Below, one piece after another: positions 52,014-59,803 of a stretch of DNA of 64,000 nt (the first letter of the stretch is position 1; the number at the start of each line of letters is the position of its first letter). Position numbers and translations under genes: made by a program. Where the stretch lies: assembly GCA_002390205.1 (NCBI GenBank), contig DGOV01000074.1:18067-82066 (forward strand). Direction: 5' to 3'. Source of the DNA: Proteobacteria bacterium UBA4457 (GTDB lineage: Bacteria > Pseudomonadota > Gammaproteobacteria > Ga0077536). Under the pieces are notes generated by a model. The model searched no databases. It worked only from the letters and a program-made list of their open reading frames with translations, and was not told where the DNA came from.

Positions 52014-54317
52014 ATGTCAGATTTCCGACCAGACGCCCCATCAGCAGAAACCGTTTTCTACCGCACTTATTCGAGACGCAAAGAGAATGGTGCTCGTGAA
52101 AACTTTGAAGAAGCGATGCTGCGAACCATTAATGGTATTGCAGAGATAGGAGAGTATACTCAAGAAGAGTATCACTTAGTTCGAGAGCAAGCGTTGGCTC
52201 AGCATGCATTTCCTTCAGGTCGTGCTTTCTGGGTAGCTGGTACTGATTGGAGCAAAAAGCCAGAAAATTTTAGCGGCTACTACAATTGCACAAGTACTCA
52301 TATTGAAGACCTAGAAGCTTTTGGCTTGCTTGTTGATTTAGCCATGCAAGGATCTGGTACTGGAGCTGTCTTAGAGGAAGGAGTTGTTTCGAAATTACCT
52401 CCAATCCTACGGACATTGCACCTTGAGAATGTCTCAAAGTTAGGGACTGGACTTGGGTTGGAAGAGACTAAAATCATCTGGGATAATAAAAATGTTCATA
52501 TTCGGGTGGGAGATTCTCGCAAAGGGTGGAAAGACGCATACATGGCTGTTCTCTTTCAATCTACTCGGAATTTAGCTGATAAAGAGTGTCACGTTTATGT
52601 AGACTTGGGACAGGTTAGACCTAGCGGCAGAAAACTAAAAGGATTTGGAGGAACGTCTAATCCAGTGAAGCTTCCTGGCTTGTTTGGTAAGATTATTGAC
52701 ATTCTAAATGGAGCCACTGGTCGTAAGCTAACGACTGTAGAGGCCTGTCTTTTGATTGATGAAGCGGCTACTTGCGTTGTAGCTGGGAATATTCGCAGGT
52801 CTGCCGGGATGCGTCAATTCTCTCAATCCGATACAGAGGCAGCTTCGTCGAAACTTGGGTTGTACACTCAAGATTCCGAGGGCAACTGGAAGGTTGATCC
52901 TAGGAAAGAAGCTCTCCGGATGGCAAATCACACTCTTTGTTATCACAACAAGCCGTCCTATTCAGAAGTAGAAAATGCAGTTCGCTTGCAATTCCAGTCT
53001 GGCGAAGGAGCCATTCAATATGTGCCTGAAGCCGTAGCTAGAGCCAATGCAGACATCTTAAATACAGCTATTCGGAAGAAAGCCTTCTTGAAGGCCTATG
53101 TTTTGGAATCAAATGGCCGCAGTTACGCTCTAAATGCACTTAAGGCGTTTGCTGCGATTGATGGTCTTGACATCTCGGATCGCGAATTCAACCATCGCTT
53201 AGATCGCTATGGGCTCAACCCCTGCGGCGAGATTATTGGTCGCGATTTCCACTGCAACTTGGCAGAAGTTCACCTCAATACTATCGATCCTAATGACTAT
53301 GAAGCACAAGACGCCGCTTTTTACGCCGCTGGACTCCAGGTCGCTGCGTTATTACAGCATGAGTTCGTCCATGAAAGATATCGGTACAGTCGGGAGATCG
53401 ATCCAATCGTTGGTGTTTCTTTCACTGGCTTTTTTGATTTCATGGTGCATTCTTGCGGCTACGATTGGCTAAAATGGATGATGGGAGGTCGTGAAGGTAA
53501 ACGCGCAACGGACATGTACGAGTCCACTGAGCGTCATTTCCTGAAACGCTGGCGTAAAGCGGCCCACGAAGGAGTCCGTGACTATTGTGAAAAGCACAGC
53601 ATCCGACTGCCTAACCGAATTACCACTGTACAACCTGCAGGTACCAAGAGTTTGATTACGGGTGCTAGTAGTGGCTGGCATCCCCCAAAGGCTCAAAGAT
53701 TTATCCGTCGTATTACTTTGGGAGCCAAAGACCCGCTCGTTCCAGCTTTGATTGAAAAAGGATTTAGCATTATTCCAGCACAGTCGGCCCGAGACGAAGA
53801 AGGGAATCTTCTTGATGATATTACTGACCCTCGTGTGCAAGAGGTATTAGTAGAAATACCTACCGAGGTAAGCTGGGCAAATGTTCCAGGTTGTGACTCA
53901 TTCGATTTAGCTCAATTGCCAGTAGAGGCTCAATACGGTCTCTATATGCAAGTACAGCGTCACTACACGGATCACAATACTTCTGCCACTATCGAATTAA
54001 GGGAGAGCGAAATCGAGCCCTTAGCCAAACTCATCCATGACGATATCAAAAACGACAATGGTTACATTTCTGCTGCTCTTTTGGCAAGGTTTGACGTTGA
54101 TGGAGGGACTTTCCCTAGGCTCCCCTTCGAGCCTATAGACAAAGAGACTTATCAGCGACTCGTCGCTATTCAGAAGGCAACAGAGTCTGATGAGCTCTTC
54201 CTTGACATACTAAACAGGTATGATTCAGAAGAATGGTCTATCGAATCAGTAGCTGGTTGTACTAACGCAAGCTGTATAGCTAAAGCAGAAGCAGAAGAAA
54301 GAGAGGGTAGGGCATGA
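52014..54317 (+). CDS. nrdJ: Class II (B12-dependent) ribonucleotide reductase
   Basis: 767 residues, the size of monomeric RTPR enzymes. Key cysteines are in place: Cys92 and Cys414 as the redox pair, Cys404 in N-P-C-G-E-I as the thiyl radical site, and Cys749 with Cys754 as the C-terminal shuttle pair, spaced as in the Lactobacillus enzyme. It reduces ribonucleotides using adenosylcobalamin, which cyanobacteria make or use in a pseudo form. Glutaredoxin upstream may re-reduce it. It overlaps the next gene by ATGA. Confidence 0.92.
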   Translation: MSDFRPDAPSAETVFYRTYSRRKENGARENFEEAMLRTINGIAEIGEYTQEEYHLVREQALAQHAFPSGRAFWVAGTDWSKKPENFSGYYNCTSTHIEDLEAFGLLVDLAMQGSGTGAVLEEGVVSKLPPILRTLHLENVSKLGTGLGLEETKIIWDNKNVHIRVGDSRKGWKDAYMAVLFQSTRNLADKECHVYVDLGQVRPSGRKLKGFGGTSNPVKLPGLFGKIIDILNGATGRKLTTVEACLLIDEAATCVVAGNIRRSAGMRQFSQSDTEAASSKLGLYTQDSEGNWKVDPRKEALRMANHTLCYHNKPSYSEVENAVRLQFQSGEGAIQYVPEAVARANADILNTAIRKKAFLKAYVLESNGRSYALNALKAFAAIDGLDISDREFNHRLDRYGLNPCGEIIGRDFHCNLAEVHLNTIDPNDYEAQDAAFYAAGLQVAALLQHEFVHERYRYSREIDPIVGVSFTGFFDFMVHSCGYDWLKWMMGGREGKRATDMYESTERHFLKRWRKAAHEGVRDYCEKHSIRLPNRITTVQPAGTKSLITGASSGWHPPKAQRFIRRITLGAKDPLVPALIEKGFSIIPAQSARDEEGNLLDDITDPRVQEVLVEIPTEVSWANVPGCDSFDLAQLPVEAQYGLYMQVQRHYTDHNTSATIELRESEIEPLAKLIHDDIKNDNGYISAALLARFDVDGGTFPRLPFEPIDKETYQRLVAIQKATESDELFLDILNRYDSEEWSIESVAGCTNASCIAKAEAEEREGRA

Positions 54318-54523
54318 GCGACCAAGAGTTACTAGTGGAAAGCTTGACGGCTTTTCAAAACCTTTGGTCCCTTAGCTACCCAGAAAAAGGTGAGCGTCGA
54401 CGGAGAGGCAGTACTGTAGACTTGTCAGGCCTTCAATCGGCCTGGAATGCCTATGTCCGCCTAAACGCTGAGTATCACGGAGCGTACGTTCCAGCATCTG
54501 ATCTTAATTTTCTTAAACGCTAA
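54314..54523 (+). CDS. Small hypothetical protein between nrdJ and dcd
   Basis: 69 residues, overlapping both neighbours. A helical start (L-T-A-F-Q-N-L-W-S-L-S-Y), a central R-R-R-R-G-S stretch and W-N-A-Y-V-R-L-N-A. No family recognised. Tight coupling suggests a nucleotide-metabolism accessory, but nothing in the sequence shows it. Confidence 0.5.
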   Translation: MSDQELLVESLTAFQNLWSLSYPEKGERRRRGSTVDLSGLQSAWNAYVRLNAEYHGAYVPASDLNFLKR

Positions 54524-55023
54524 TGTCTACTCTTGTTGATTTTCAAATCAGAGAACTTTGCCGATCTTCGGGTCTCGTAGAGCCTTTTGATCCAAAAATG
54601 ATCAATCCTGCGTCAATTGACGTAACGCTTGGCCCTTTTATTAAAGTCGAGAATGACAATGGTTTCTTTACAACTTTTGACATTTCTCGAGAAGTATTCT
54701 GGATGCCTCCAAAAGCGTTCGTTCTCGCGGCTACTGCTGAATGGGTGCGAACTCCTGTAACACTAGAATCTACGTTTCTCCTTAAATCTTCCAGAGGTCG
54801 AGAAGGCTATGATCATGCACTTGCAACGTATATTGATCCAGGATTCCACGGCAGGATTACCCTTGAGCTGTCTAACCTCAGGCGGTTCAAAGAGCTCCCT
54901 CTTTCGGCTGGGATGCGAATTGGCCAGCTTCGATTTTCTCGTCTTGATGAAACACCGAATCGCCCTTATTTCATGACTGGCAGATATCATCGAGACGCCG
55001 GGGTTCAAGAATCCAAAGGGTGA
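54523..55023 (+). CDS. dcd: dCTP deaminase
   Basis: 166 residues. Family motifs: I-N-P-A-S-I-D-V-T-L-G at 27-37, K-S-S-R-G-R at 88-93, I-D-P-G-F-H-G-R-I-T-L-E-L with the catalytic Glu115, and G-M-R-I-G-Q-L at 130-136. It converts dCTP to dUTP, which after hydrolysis to dUMP feeds ThyX. No dUTPase was recognised in the window, so either the host enzyme does that step or Dcd is bifunctional. It is followed by a strong terminator. Confidence 0.88.
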   Translation: MSTLVDFQIRELCRSSGLVEPFDPKMINPASIDVTLGPFIKVENDNGFFTTFDISREVFWMPPKAFVLAATAEWVRTPVTLESTFLLKSSRGREGYDHALATYIDPGFHGRITLELSNLRRFKELPLSAGMRIGQLRFSRLDETPNRPYFMTGRYHRDAGVQESKG

Positions 55024-55027
55024 CTTC

Positions 55028-55050
55028 AAGGGCTGACGCCCTTTTTTTTT
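55028..55050 (+). terminator. Rho-independent terminator after dcd
   Basis: AAGGGC, loop TGAC, GCCCTT, then a run of seven further T. Confidence 0.92.
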
Positions 55051-55054
55051 GCAC

Positions 55055-55063
55055 TGGCAAACT
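55055..55063 (+). promoter_or_regulatory. Possible extended -10 box of the portal gene
   Basis: TGGCAAACT ends only seven bases before the portal ATG. Transcription from it would start close to or at the start codon, giving a leaderless message. Confidence 0.35.
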
Positions 55064-55069
55064 ATACAA

Positions 55070-56623
55070 ATGATTAGCGAGATGCTATCTAACAAAAACA
55101 CTCAGGGCGGGATGCCCCTTCATCGAGAGACTCTGATGCACGGAATTTCACATCCGATCAATGACCCAACACTGGTCAGTTTTCATCGACCAGAACTTGT
55201 GCGTATCTTGCCTCAACTTGAGCAAGCCTATGACTGCTGGACTCTCCTTAATGCTGACGGGCTAGGTTCGTCAAAGGAGAAGTATTTACACAAGGAATCT
55301 GGTGAGCCTTTGCCGGCGTACAAGGCCCGATTGGATCGCTCGACCTACACTCCTATATATCGCGAATCCATCAGGAGCTATGCCGGGCTTTTAAGTCGCT
55401 TCCAGATGATTGACCCACCCAAAAGCTTGAAGGATCTGAAGAACAATGTCGATCTGCAAGGCTCAACTATTCAGTCGTTCTTGACTCAAGTTGACGAGAT
55501 GGCTCTCAGGGATGGAGGTACCTATGTCATGGTCGACATGATGCCTGATAATGGTAATAATAATTTTTTTGATCAACAGCATGATGGACGACATCCTTAC
55601 TTGCTGAACATCAAGCGTCAGGACGTTATCAATTGGATGGTTAGTTGTGAGCAAGGTATTGAAAAGATTTCTCAGGTCACAGTGCGTCAACTGCGAACGA
55701 TTCAGGACCCTGAGGCGAAGTTCGGGGCAAAGGTGGAAGCGGTCTATTACGTATTGAGTCCTGGAAAGGTTGAGCTATATCGAGTGAAGAAGAGTGGGAC
55801 CTCTCGCTACGAGAATCAACTTGTAAGCGAAATCAAGACTTCAATGCCGACTGTACCTATCGTTTGGTACGGAGCCACTAGCTCTCGATTCGCTCAGGGC
55901 GACCTACCTATGGACGGACTGGCCGACCTAAGCATCCAGCATTTTCAGATGCGTTCTGACCTTGGGGAGCTTCTTCATAAGTGTGCTATGCCTGTACCTG
56001 TAAGAAAAGGCGCTCCAATTGGTCCTGATGGCCGCCCTCCGGCCCTAGTCTTGGGACCAAATACGGCTGTTGATCTTCCAGCAGAGGGAGGAGAATTCTC
56101 TTTTGCCGAACCCTCAGGGAAAAGTCTTGAGCGTCACCAGGGCGAAATTCGTCACGTAGAAGAGTTGATGGACAGAAGCTCTCTCAACTTCCTGTATGGG
56201 GCAAATGTTAAGACAGCTACCGAAGCGGCACTTCGTGCTTCTCAAGTTAGCTCAAGCGTCGCTTCTTTGGTGCGAAATAAATCCTCAATGTTTGGCACTG
56301 TAATGCGCTTGTGGGCTTGGTATACCGGTGAGCAATCTCAGATAACAGCCGAGTCTGGGATCGCAATGAATGACTCGTTGATTAACAAGCCTATGGGAGC
56401 CAGTGAAATGGCACAGCTTGTGAATCTTTTCTCGAATAACCTGCTTTCAAAAAAAACAGTGTTAGATGAACTGCAAAGAGGAGGAGTTTTGGACCCTGAC
56501 CTTGTTATCGGTGAAGAAATTAGTCGAATCGAAAAGGAGAGGTCCGAGGGGGAGGAAGAAGAGCCTCAGGGCGTCCAAGGGGAGCCTGACCTTGGGATTG
56601 AGCCAACCTCTTTGCAGGCATGA
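55070..56623 (+). CDS. Portal protein (DUF4055-like)
   Basis: 517 residues from the ATG; the TTG 21 bases earlier lies in the terminator T-run. The order of motifs fits DUF4055 portals: R-P-E-L-V-R-I-L, Y-R-E-S-I-R-S-Y-A-G-L-L, G-G-T-Y-V-M-V-D, then V-P-I-V-W-Y-G-A, L-A-D-L-S-I-Q-H-F-Q, G-P-N-T-A-V-D-L-P and F-A-E-P-S-G. It forms the dodecameric DNA gate at one capsid vertex. It is 35 kb from the capsid gene and 9 kb from terminase, an unusual separation. Confidence 0.8.
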   Translation: MISEMLSNKNTQGGMPLHRETLMHGISHPINDPTLVSFHRPELVRILPQLEQAYDCWTLLNADGLGSSKEKYLHKESGEPLPAYKARLDRSTYTPIYRESIRSYAGLLSRFQMIDPPKSLKDLKNNVDLQGSTIQSFLTQVDEMALRDGGTYVMVDMMPDNGNNNFFDQQHDGRHPYLLNIKRQDVINWMVSCEQGIEKISQVTVRQLRTIQDPEAKFGAKVEAVYYVLSPGKVELYRVKKSGTSRYENQLVSEIKTSMPTVPIVWYGATSSRFAQGDLPMDGLADLSIQHFQMRSDLGELLHKCAMPVPVRKGAPIGPDGRPPALVLGPNTAVDLPAEGGEFSFAEPSGKSLERHQGEIRHVEELMDRSSLNFLYGANVKTATEAALRASQVSSSVASLVRNKSSMFGTVMRLWAWYTGEQSQITAESGIAMNDSLINKPMGASEMAQLVNLFSNNLLSKKTVLDELQRGGVLDPDLVIGEEISRIEKERSEGEEEEPQGVQGEPDLGIEPTSLQA

Positions 56624-56686
56624 TTGGCTTTTTCTTCTCTTTGTGCCTATACTGAGTGAGCACAAGCTCAAGTGAGGATTTTCTAG

Positions 56687-56890
56687 ATGTACACAGTTCG
56701 GTTCCAATTCTCGGCTAATCGAGCGCCTGACTTCCTTCTCGGCTCTCAAACGATTGCGGAGATGGAATTTGCGGAAATCTCGGAGATAGTTGCGCTCGTC
56801 CAAGAGTTTGCAGAATCACTTGAAGAAACCTTGATTTATTGCCAAGAAAGTGATAAAGTCTTAGGGTTGAGTGACTTTAAAATACAATGA
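56687..56890 (+). CDS. Small acidic hypothetical protein
   Basis: 67 residues, very acidic and helical in the middle (E-I-S-E-I-V-A-L-V-Q-E-F-A-E-S-L-E-E), starting with a beta strand. A TATACT box lies 34 bases upstream. The stop overlaps the next ATG. Such small acidic proteins sometimes inhibit host enzymes or mimic DNA; nothing more can be said here. Confidence 0.5.
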   Translation: MYTVRFQFSANRAPDFLLGSQTIAEMEFAEISEIVALVQEFAESLEETLIYCQESDKVLGLSDFKIQ

Positions 56891-57231
56891 TCAGCGCCGG
56901 CAAAAAAGTTGAATCTCACGGAGGCAGCTTTGTCTATGAAATCCAAGGGCCTCTCTGTTGCCTTTATGACCGAGAGGAGCTCCCATGGCCTTCTTGTTCC
57001 TTGAGATGGAAAGGGAAACAACCTTCTTGGAACAGACAAGGTCGGCGCTTTATCCCTGATCTTGCGGCTTCAAGGTGTCCAGCTTACGCTGTTAAAGCGA
57101 CTGACTTGTGGGGATGTTGCTGGGAGCAAGTCTTAGTGATGTACGATCAGAGGTTAAGCCGCCAGGAGGAAAATTTCTGGTACTGGCGATACAAACCAAA
57201 TCAACAACCACCTGATGATGTCGAACTGTGA
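56887..57231 (+). CDS. Hypothetical Trp/Cys-rich protein
   Basis: 114 residues with about eight Trp and six Cys, including G-P-L-C-C-L-Y-D, S-R-C-P-A-Y and W-G-C-C-W-E. The cysteines could bind metal. It overlaps both neighbours, so it is part of a translationally coupled string. No family recognised. Confidence 0.5.
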   Translation: MISAGKKVESHGGSFVYEIQGPLCCLYDREELPWPSCSLRWKGKQPSWNRQGRRFIPDLAASRCPAYAVKATDLWGCCWEQVLVMYDQRLSRQEENFWYWRYKPNQQPPDDVEL

Positions 57232-57355
57232 CAAGCCCCTTAGAGGAATTGATTGGGCTGCTATCTTTAGAAAGAAGCCGAGCCTTGACCCTCCAGGCTA
57301 CAACCAACTACTAAAACAAATCCGACAGGAGAACTCCAATGGAAAAGATGTCTAA
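57215..57355 (+). CDS. Small conserved-looking phage protein
   Basis: 46 residues with G-I-D-W-A-A-I-F-R-K-K-P-S-L-D-P-P-G-Y, a short motif (W-x-x-L/I-F-x-x-x-P-x-L-x-P-P-G-Y) that recurs in small cyanophage proteins. It overlaps both neighbours. The function is unknown. Confidence 0.5.
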   Translation: MMSNCDKPLRGIDWAAIFRKKPSLDPPGYNQLLKQIRQENSNGKDV

Positions 57356-57521
57356 CGCTTGCAGGTTTTTAGCTGACCACATTCAGAGACTCGAATTGCA
57401 TGAAGATCTTTATAAAGAGCTAGAATTTCTTCGCAATGAATTGGTAGCAATGCTACGCGAAGAAGATAATCAGCAGGGACTTTTCCATGATTTCAATCAA
57501 TCAAATGATTTTACTGCTTAA
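57339..57521 (+). CDS. Small helical hypothetical protein
   Basis: 60 residues, almost all helical with heptad-like Leu spacing (L-A-D-H-I-Q-R-L-E-L-H-E-D-L-Y-K-E-L). It starts inside the previous gene. It may oligomerise; no family recognised. Confidence 0.5.
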   Translation: MEKMSNACRFLADHIQRLELHEDLYKELEFLRNELVAMLREEDNQQGLFHDFNQSNDFTA

Positions 57522-57545
57522 TTAAAACTTTTTTCTATAATCAAG

Positions 57546-57995
57546 ATGACACGTTCCAATCGCAGCATCACTCAATTCGCAGTCAACAGGCTCGTCGATT
57601 TTATAAGCAATCCAAATCCTGAATTTCTCTCTGAAGCTCAAGGGAATACGACAGTTTCAGTACATTTGGATAAAATTTCCAATGAACTCACTTTTCAAGT
57701 TTTTCTTTTTGACACATCTGTATTTGAACTCGATGCAAGGTGTTTAATCGTCCGAAACGGAGGGTTCTTCGATTCAAAAGGTCGTCCATCTAAGACTACT
57801 AGGGAAAGGCTCAATGGCCTGCTTGATGCTTCAGGAGAGCTTGGATTAATTCCGAAAGGAGTTCGAGCTTTTCTAGGAAATAACGGCCAGAAAGAAACTT
57901 GCCTTGTCGGTAGGGGCGAAAACGTAGGACTACTGGATTCTGCATCAGCCGACCGAGTAATCGTTCGCGACTCAGACAAGTTATTGATCTTCTGA
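57546..57995 (+). CDS. Hypothetical protein
   Basis: 149 residues, mixed alpha/beta. A beta-rich middle (V-S-V-H-L-D-K then L-T-F-Q-V-F-L-F-D) is followed by G-R-P-S-K-T-T-R-E-R-L-N-G-L-L-D-A and K-E-T-C-L-V-G-R-G-E. I do not recognise the family. It is the last gene before the riboswitch-peptide cassette. Confidence 0.5.
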   Translation: MTRSNRSITQFAVNRLVDFISNPNPEFLSEAQGNTTVSVHLDKISNELTFQVFLFDTSVFELDARCLIVRNGGFFDSKGRPSKTTRERLNGLLDASGELGLIPKGVRAFLGNNGQKETCLVGRGENVGLLDSASADRVIVRDSDKLLIF

Positions 57996-58007
57996 ATCAA
58001 TTAAGTA

Positions 58008-58016
58008 TGGTAATAT
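58008..58016 (+). promoter_or_regulatory. Extended -10 promoter of the riboswitch cassette
   Basis: TGGTAATAT (TG-n-TAATAT) lies 17 bases before the base-paired leader, so transcription would begin at the aptamer. Confidence 0.6.
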
Positions 58017-58025
58017 AGGATGTAA

Positions 58026-58080
58026 GCGTCGACTCCACGGGAGTGCAGTACGATCCAGGTTAGACGACGGGAGCCTGGGC
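58026..58080 (+). ncRNA. Candidate glutamine-II (Downstream-peptide) riboswitch
   Basis: CGTCG (58027-58031) pairs with CGACG (58065-58069). Inside it a hairpin ACTCC-ACG-GGAGT is followed by GCAGTACG. CCAGG (58055-58059) pairs across with CCTGG (58074-58078), making an H-type pseudoknot. From memory, glutamine riboswitches share the layout CGUyGA-hairpin-G-x-AGUA-x-G; the Downstream-peptide class has a pseudoknot and precedes short peptide genes in marine cyanobacteria. The Shine-Dalgarno (GGAG) is just after the pseudoknot, so glutamine could control translation. Not tested by a model search. Confidence 0.7.
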
Positions 58081-58097
58081 AATCATGGAGTAACTTC

Positions 58098-58271
58098 ATG
58101 AATGTTTTACAGATGATTAAGAACCAAAGAGAAAGAAAGCAAAGACTTTCTCGGGCTCAGTTCCTTATGAGTAAGACTTATAGGGGTACTGACTACACTT
58201 CGGCACATCAGGCGCCGGTAACAGACGACCATCCTCGTTTGGTATATCGAGGCCAAGAGCACGTCAAGTAA
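58098..58271 (+). CDS. Riboswitch-linked YRG peptide (DUF4278/PirA-like)
   Basis: 57 residues. A basic N-terminal helix (K-N-Q-R-E-R-K-Q-R-L-S-R-A-Q-F-L-M) is followed by two Y-R-G motifs, T-Y-R-G-T-D-Y and V-Y-R-G-Q-E-H. This matches the Y-R-G-x-x-Y pattern of DUF4278, a family of small cyanobacterial proteins that includes the PII-interacting regulator PirA. It stands alone between its own promoter-leader and a strong terminator. It may adjust host nitrogen or arginine metabolism during infection; this is inferred. Confidence 0.65.
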   Translation: MNVLQMIKNQRERKQRLSRAQFLMSKTYRGTDYTSAHQAPVTDDHPRLVYRGQEHVK

Positions 58272-58276
58272 TCATC

Positions 58277-58298
58277 AAGCCCTTCGGGGCTTTTTTTT
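58277..58298 (+). terminator. Strong UUCG terminator closing the cassette
   Basis: AAGCCC, tetraloop TTCG, GGGCTT and a run of eight T right after the peptide gene. Confidence 0.95.
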
Positions 58299-58355
58299 AT
58301 GGAGCTATCTGAATATCAAAACAAAGGCTAGGATATACGGGGAAAAGATGTCATT

Positions 58356-58520
58356 ATGAGTATAATAAAAAAGTATCGCTTGACTGTTGATGGCTATCGC
58401 CCTCCTTATGTCTTTTTTCATTATTGTGTTCATCTGGGGGAGTACCAAGTGAACGATCGACAGCCTGAATCACTGAATACATGGTACAGTATGCTTGCCA
58501 GTCAAAAGGAGGCCTTATGA
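58356..58520 (+). CDS. Small hypothetical protein
   Basis: 54 residues from the ATG after GATGTCATT. Aromatic and slightly basic (Y-R-L-T-V-D-G-Y-R-P-P-Y-V-F-F-H-Y-C). The stop overlaps the ATG of the next gene (ATGA), and that gene's Shine-Dalgarno lies inside this one, which supports it as real. A GGATATACG box lies 25 bases upstream. No family recognised. Confidence 0.5.
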   Translation: MSIIKKYRLTVDGYRPPYVFFHYCVHLGEYQVNDRQPESLNTWYSMLASQKEAL

Positions 58521-58786
58521 ACAACTGCAGAGTCATCGTAGTAGCTTACGCTACTCCGCTTGTCGCTCTAGGCTTGTCTACTCTCGACCCAAAGCTAGAT
58601 TCATCAGAATCCAATCGCCTGGAAAGCTTTGAAAGGCTATCTTTTCTTCGGCCCGACGTCCTTGAATGTACTCTTGACAATCTTGATTTTGGTCGATACG
58701 ACTCAGAAGGAGTCAGCTACATCGCTGAATTGTTAGGTTGTGCTCTCGAAGACATCATCTCTACATCTTTTGAGGAAAACCAATGA
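58517..58786 (+). CDS. Small acidic hypothetical protein
   Basis: 89 residues from the ATG with AAAGGAGG upstream; a longer frame would lack a ribosome site. A short hydrophobic segment near the start could be a beta strand or weak membrane anchor; the remainder is acidic with L-E-C-T-L-D-N-L-D-F. It overlaps the next ATG. No family recognised. Confidence 0.5.
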   Translation: MNNCRVIVVAYATPLVALGLSTLDPKLDSSESNRLESFERLSFLRPDVLECTLDNLDFGRYDSEGVSYIAELLGCALEDIISTSFEENQ

Positions 58787-58950
58787 GCAGTCCATACGAA
58801 GTTACATTTTTCTCTAAAGATGGAACAAAACACTCTGAGCACATTCTAGCTGTTGACGCTAAAGACGCTATCGATCAAGTAGCCAAACGCTCTACTGTTT
58901 TCTTTTCTCCAATCAAAGCCTCACTTACTTACGAGATTGACTATGAATAA
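58783..58950 (+). CDS. Small hypothetical protein
   Basis: 55 residues with a compact beta-alpha-beta pattern (Y-E-V-T-F-F-S-K-D-G then A-V-D-A-K-D-A-I-D-Q-V-A), like those near 51.4 and 61.4 kb. It overlaps both neighbours (ATGA at each end). No family recognised. Confidence 0.5.
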   Translation: MSSPYEVTFFSKDGTKHSEHILAVDAKDAIDQVAKRSTVFFSPIKASLTYEIDYE

Positions 58951-59125
58951 TCAGACTGCAGGTTGGCTTACAGTTCTTGGTCATCGTGAGATTGCATTGA
59001 CAAAACTGCTGGGTTTTGATCATTCTGAGACCGTAGCAGTACGTCAAGAATTCTCTGAAGCGTACAAAACGATTCAAAGGATTCGAAATACTTACAACCG
59101 ATCGCAACTCAATGTAAAAAACTAA
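58943..59125 (+). CDS. Small hypothetical protein
   Basis: 60 residues from the ATG overlapping the previous stop; a TTG two codons earlier is less likely. Helical, with T-V-L-G-H-R-E-I-A-L-T-K-L-L and a basic, Asn-rich end. No family recognised. Confidence 0.45.
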   Translation: MNNQTAGWLTVLGHREIALTKLLGFDHSETVAVRQEFSEAYKTIQRIRNTYNRSQLNVKN

Positions 59126-59129
59126 AAAC

Positions 59130-59291
59130 ATGGATTTTAACTTAAGCATCGAAGACTTTACTATTATCTTAAATGCTCTTCATTATTACAAGAAAATAGA
59201 AAAAGTTGGTAACTTTGTAGTTTACGATGAAAAGCGTATTAACATGCTTCGAGATAAATTATCTCAACAATTAACGGAACAGCATCCATGA
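59130..59291 (+). CDS. Small helical hypothetical protein
   Basis: 53 residues, with S-I-E-D-F-T-I-I-L-N-A-L-H-Y-Y-K-K-I-E-K and a second helix, resembling small two-helix phage proteins. The stop overlaps the next ATG. No family recognised. Confidence 0.45.
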   Translation: MDFNLSIEDFTIILNALHYYKKIEKVGNFVVYDEKRINMLRDKLSQQLTEQHP

Positions 59292-59437
59292 CCCTTTACG
59301 ACTTCCTCTACTTCGGCTCACAGTGCTTTACCACCCTCTTTGCCCTTGGCGTCGCCTCGGTCATCCTAAAGCCTGTCGACGATGACGATGACGATCAAGA
59401 TGGTGGAACCCTTCAGCCTTGCTATGTAAAACGATGA
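59288..59437 (+). CDS. Small membrane peptide with Asp run
   Basis: 49 residues. An N-terminal hydrophobic segment (residues 4-28) is followed by six consecutive Asp and a short tail with one Cys. It is probably a single-pass membrane peptide. It overlaps the previous gene. The function is unknown. Confidence 0.45.
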   Translation: MTLYDFLYFGSQCFTTLFALGVASVILKPVDDDDDDQDGGTLQPCYVKR

Positions 59438-59521
59438 CTGATCAGGGGACTCAACGCTTCTTAACTTGTCTTTCTCGCCTCTTTGGTGTACGATACTCAC
59501 ATACCCCGGGAGGTTCCCGCT

Positions 59522-59803
59522 ATGACTACCAGCACCCAACTACTGAATCAAATCATCGAATCAGCAGGCTCTCAGCTCGTTAGTGTTTCTTTCATTAAGA
59601 TTAATGGCGAGAAGCGTCAACTCACCTTCAACCCTAAGCAAGTTGGAGAGATCAAGGGCACAGGTACAAAATGCCAGAACTTGAACATTTTTCGAGTTAT
59701 GGATATTAAGCTTGGCCAATGGAGAAGCTTTGACGCTCGTCGTTGTGTCTCCATTAAAGTCAGTGGTAAACTTATTCAACTCGCTAAAGAGGTAGAGCTA
59801 TGA
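59522..59803 (+). CDS. Hypothetical small barrel protein
   Basis: 93 residues from the ATG with GGGAGG upstream; the earlier in-frame ATG would read through this site. After a helical start there are several short strands (V-S-F-I-K-I-N-G-E-K-R-Q-L-T-F, I-F-R-V-M-D, W-R-S-F-D, S-I-K-V-S-G) in the order of a small SH3-like barrel also seen in T4-like phages. The function is unknown. Confidence 0.5.
   Translation: MTTSTQLLNQIIESAGSQLVSVSFIKINGEKRQLTFNPKQVGEIKGTGTKCQNLNIFRVMDIKLGQWRSFDARRCVSIKVSGKLIQLAKEVEL

Noticed and set aside
58354..58536. A 60-residue leftward open frame
   Set aside because: The rightward 54-residue gene here ends in an ATGA overlap with a gene that has a good ribosome site, so the rightward reading is preferred.
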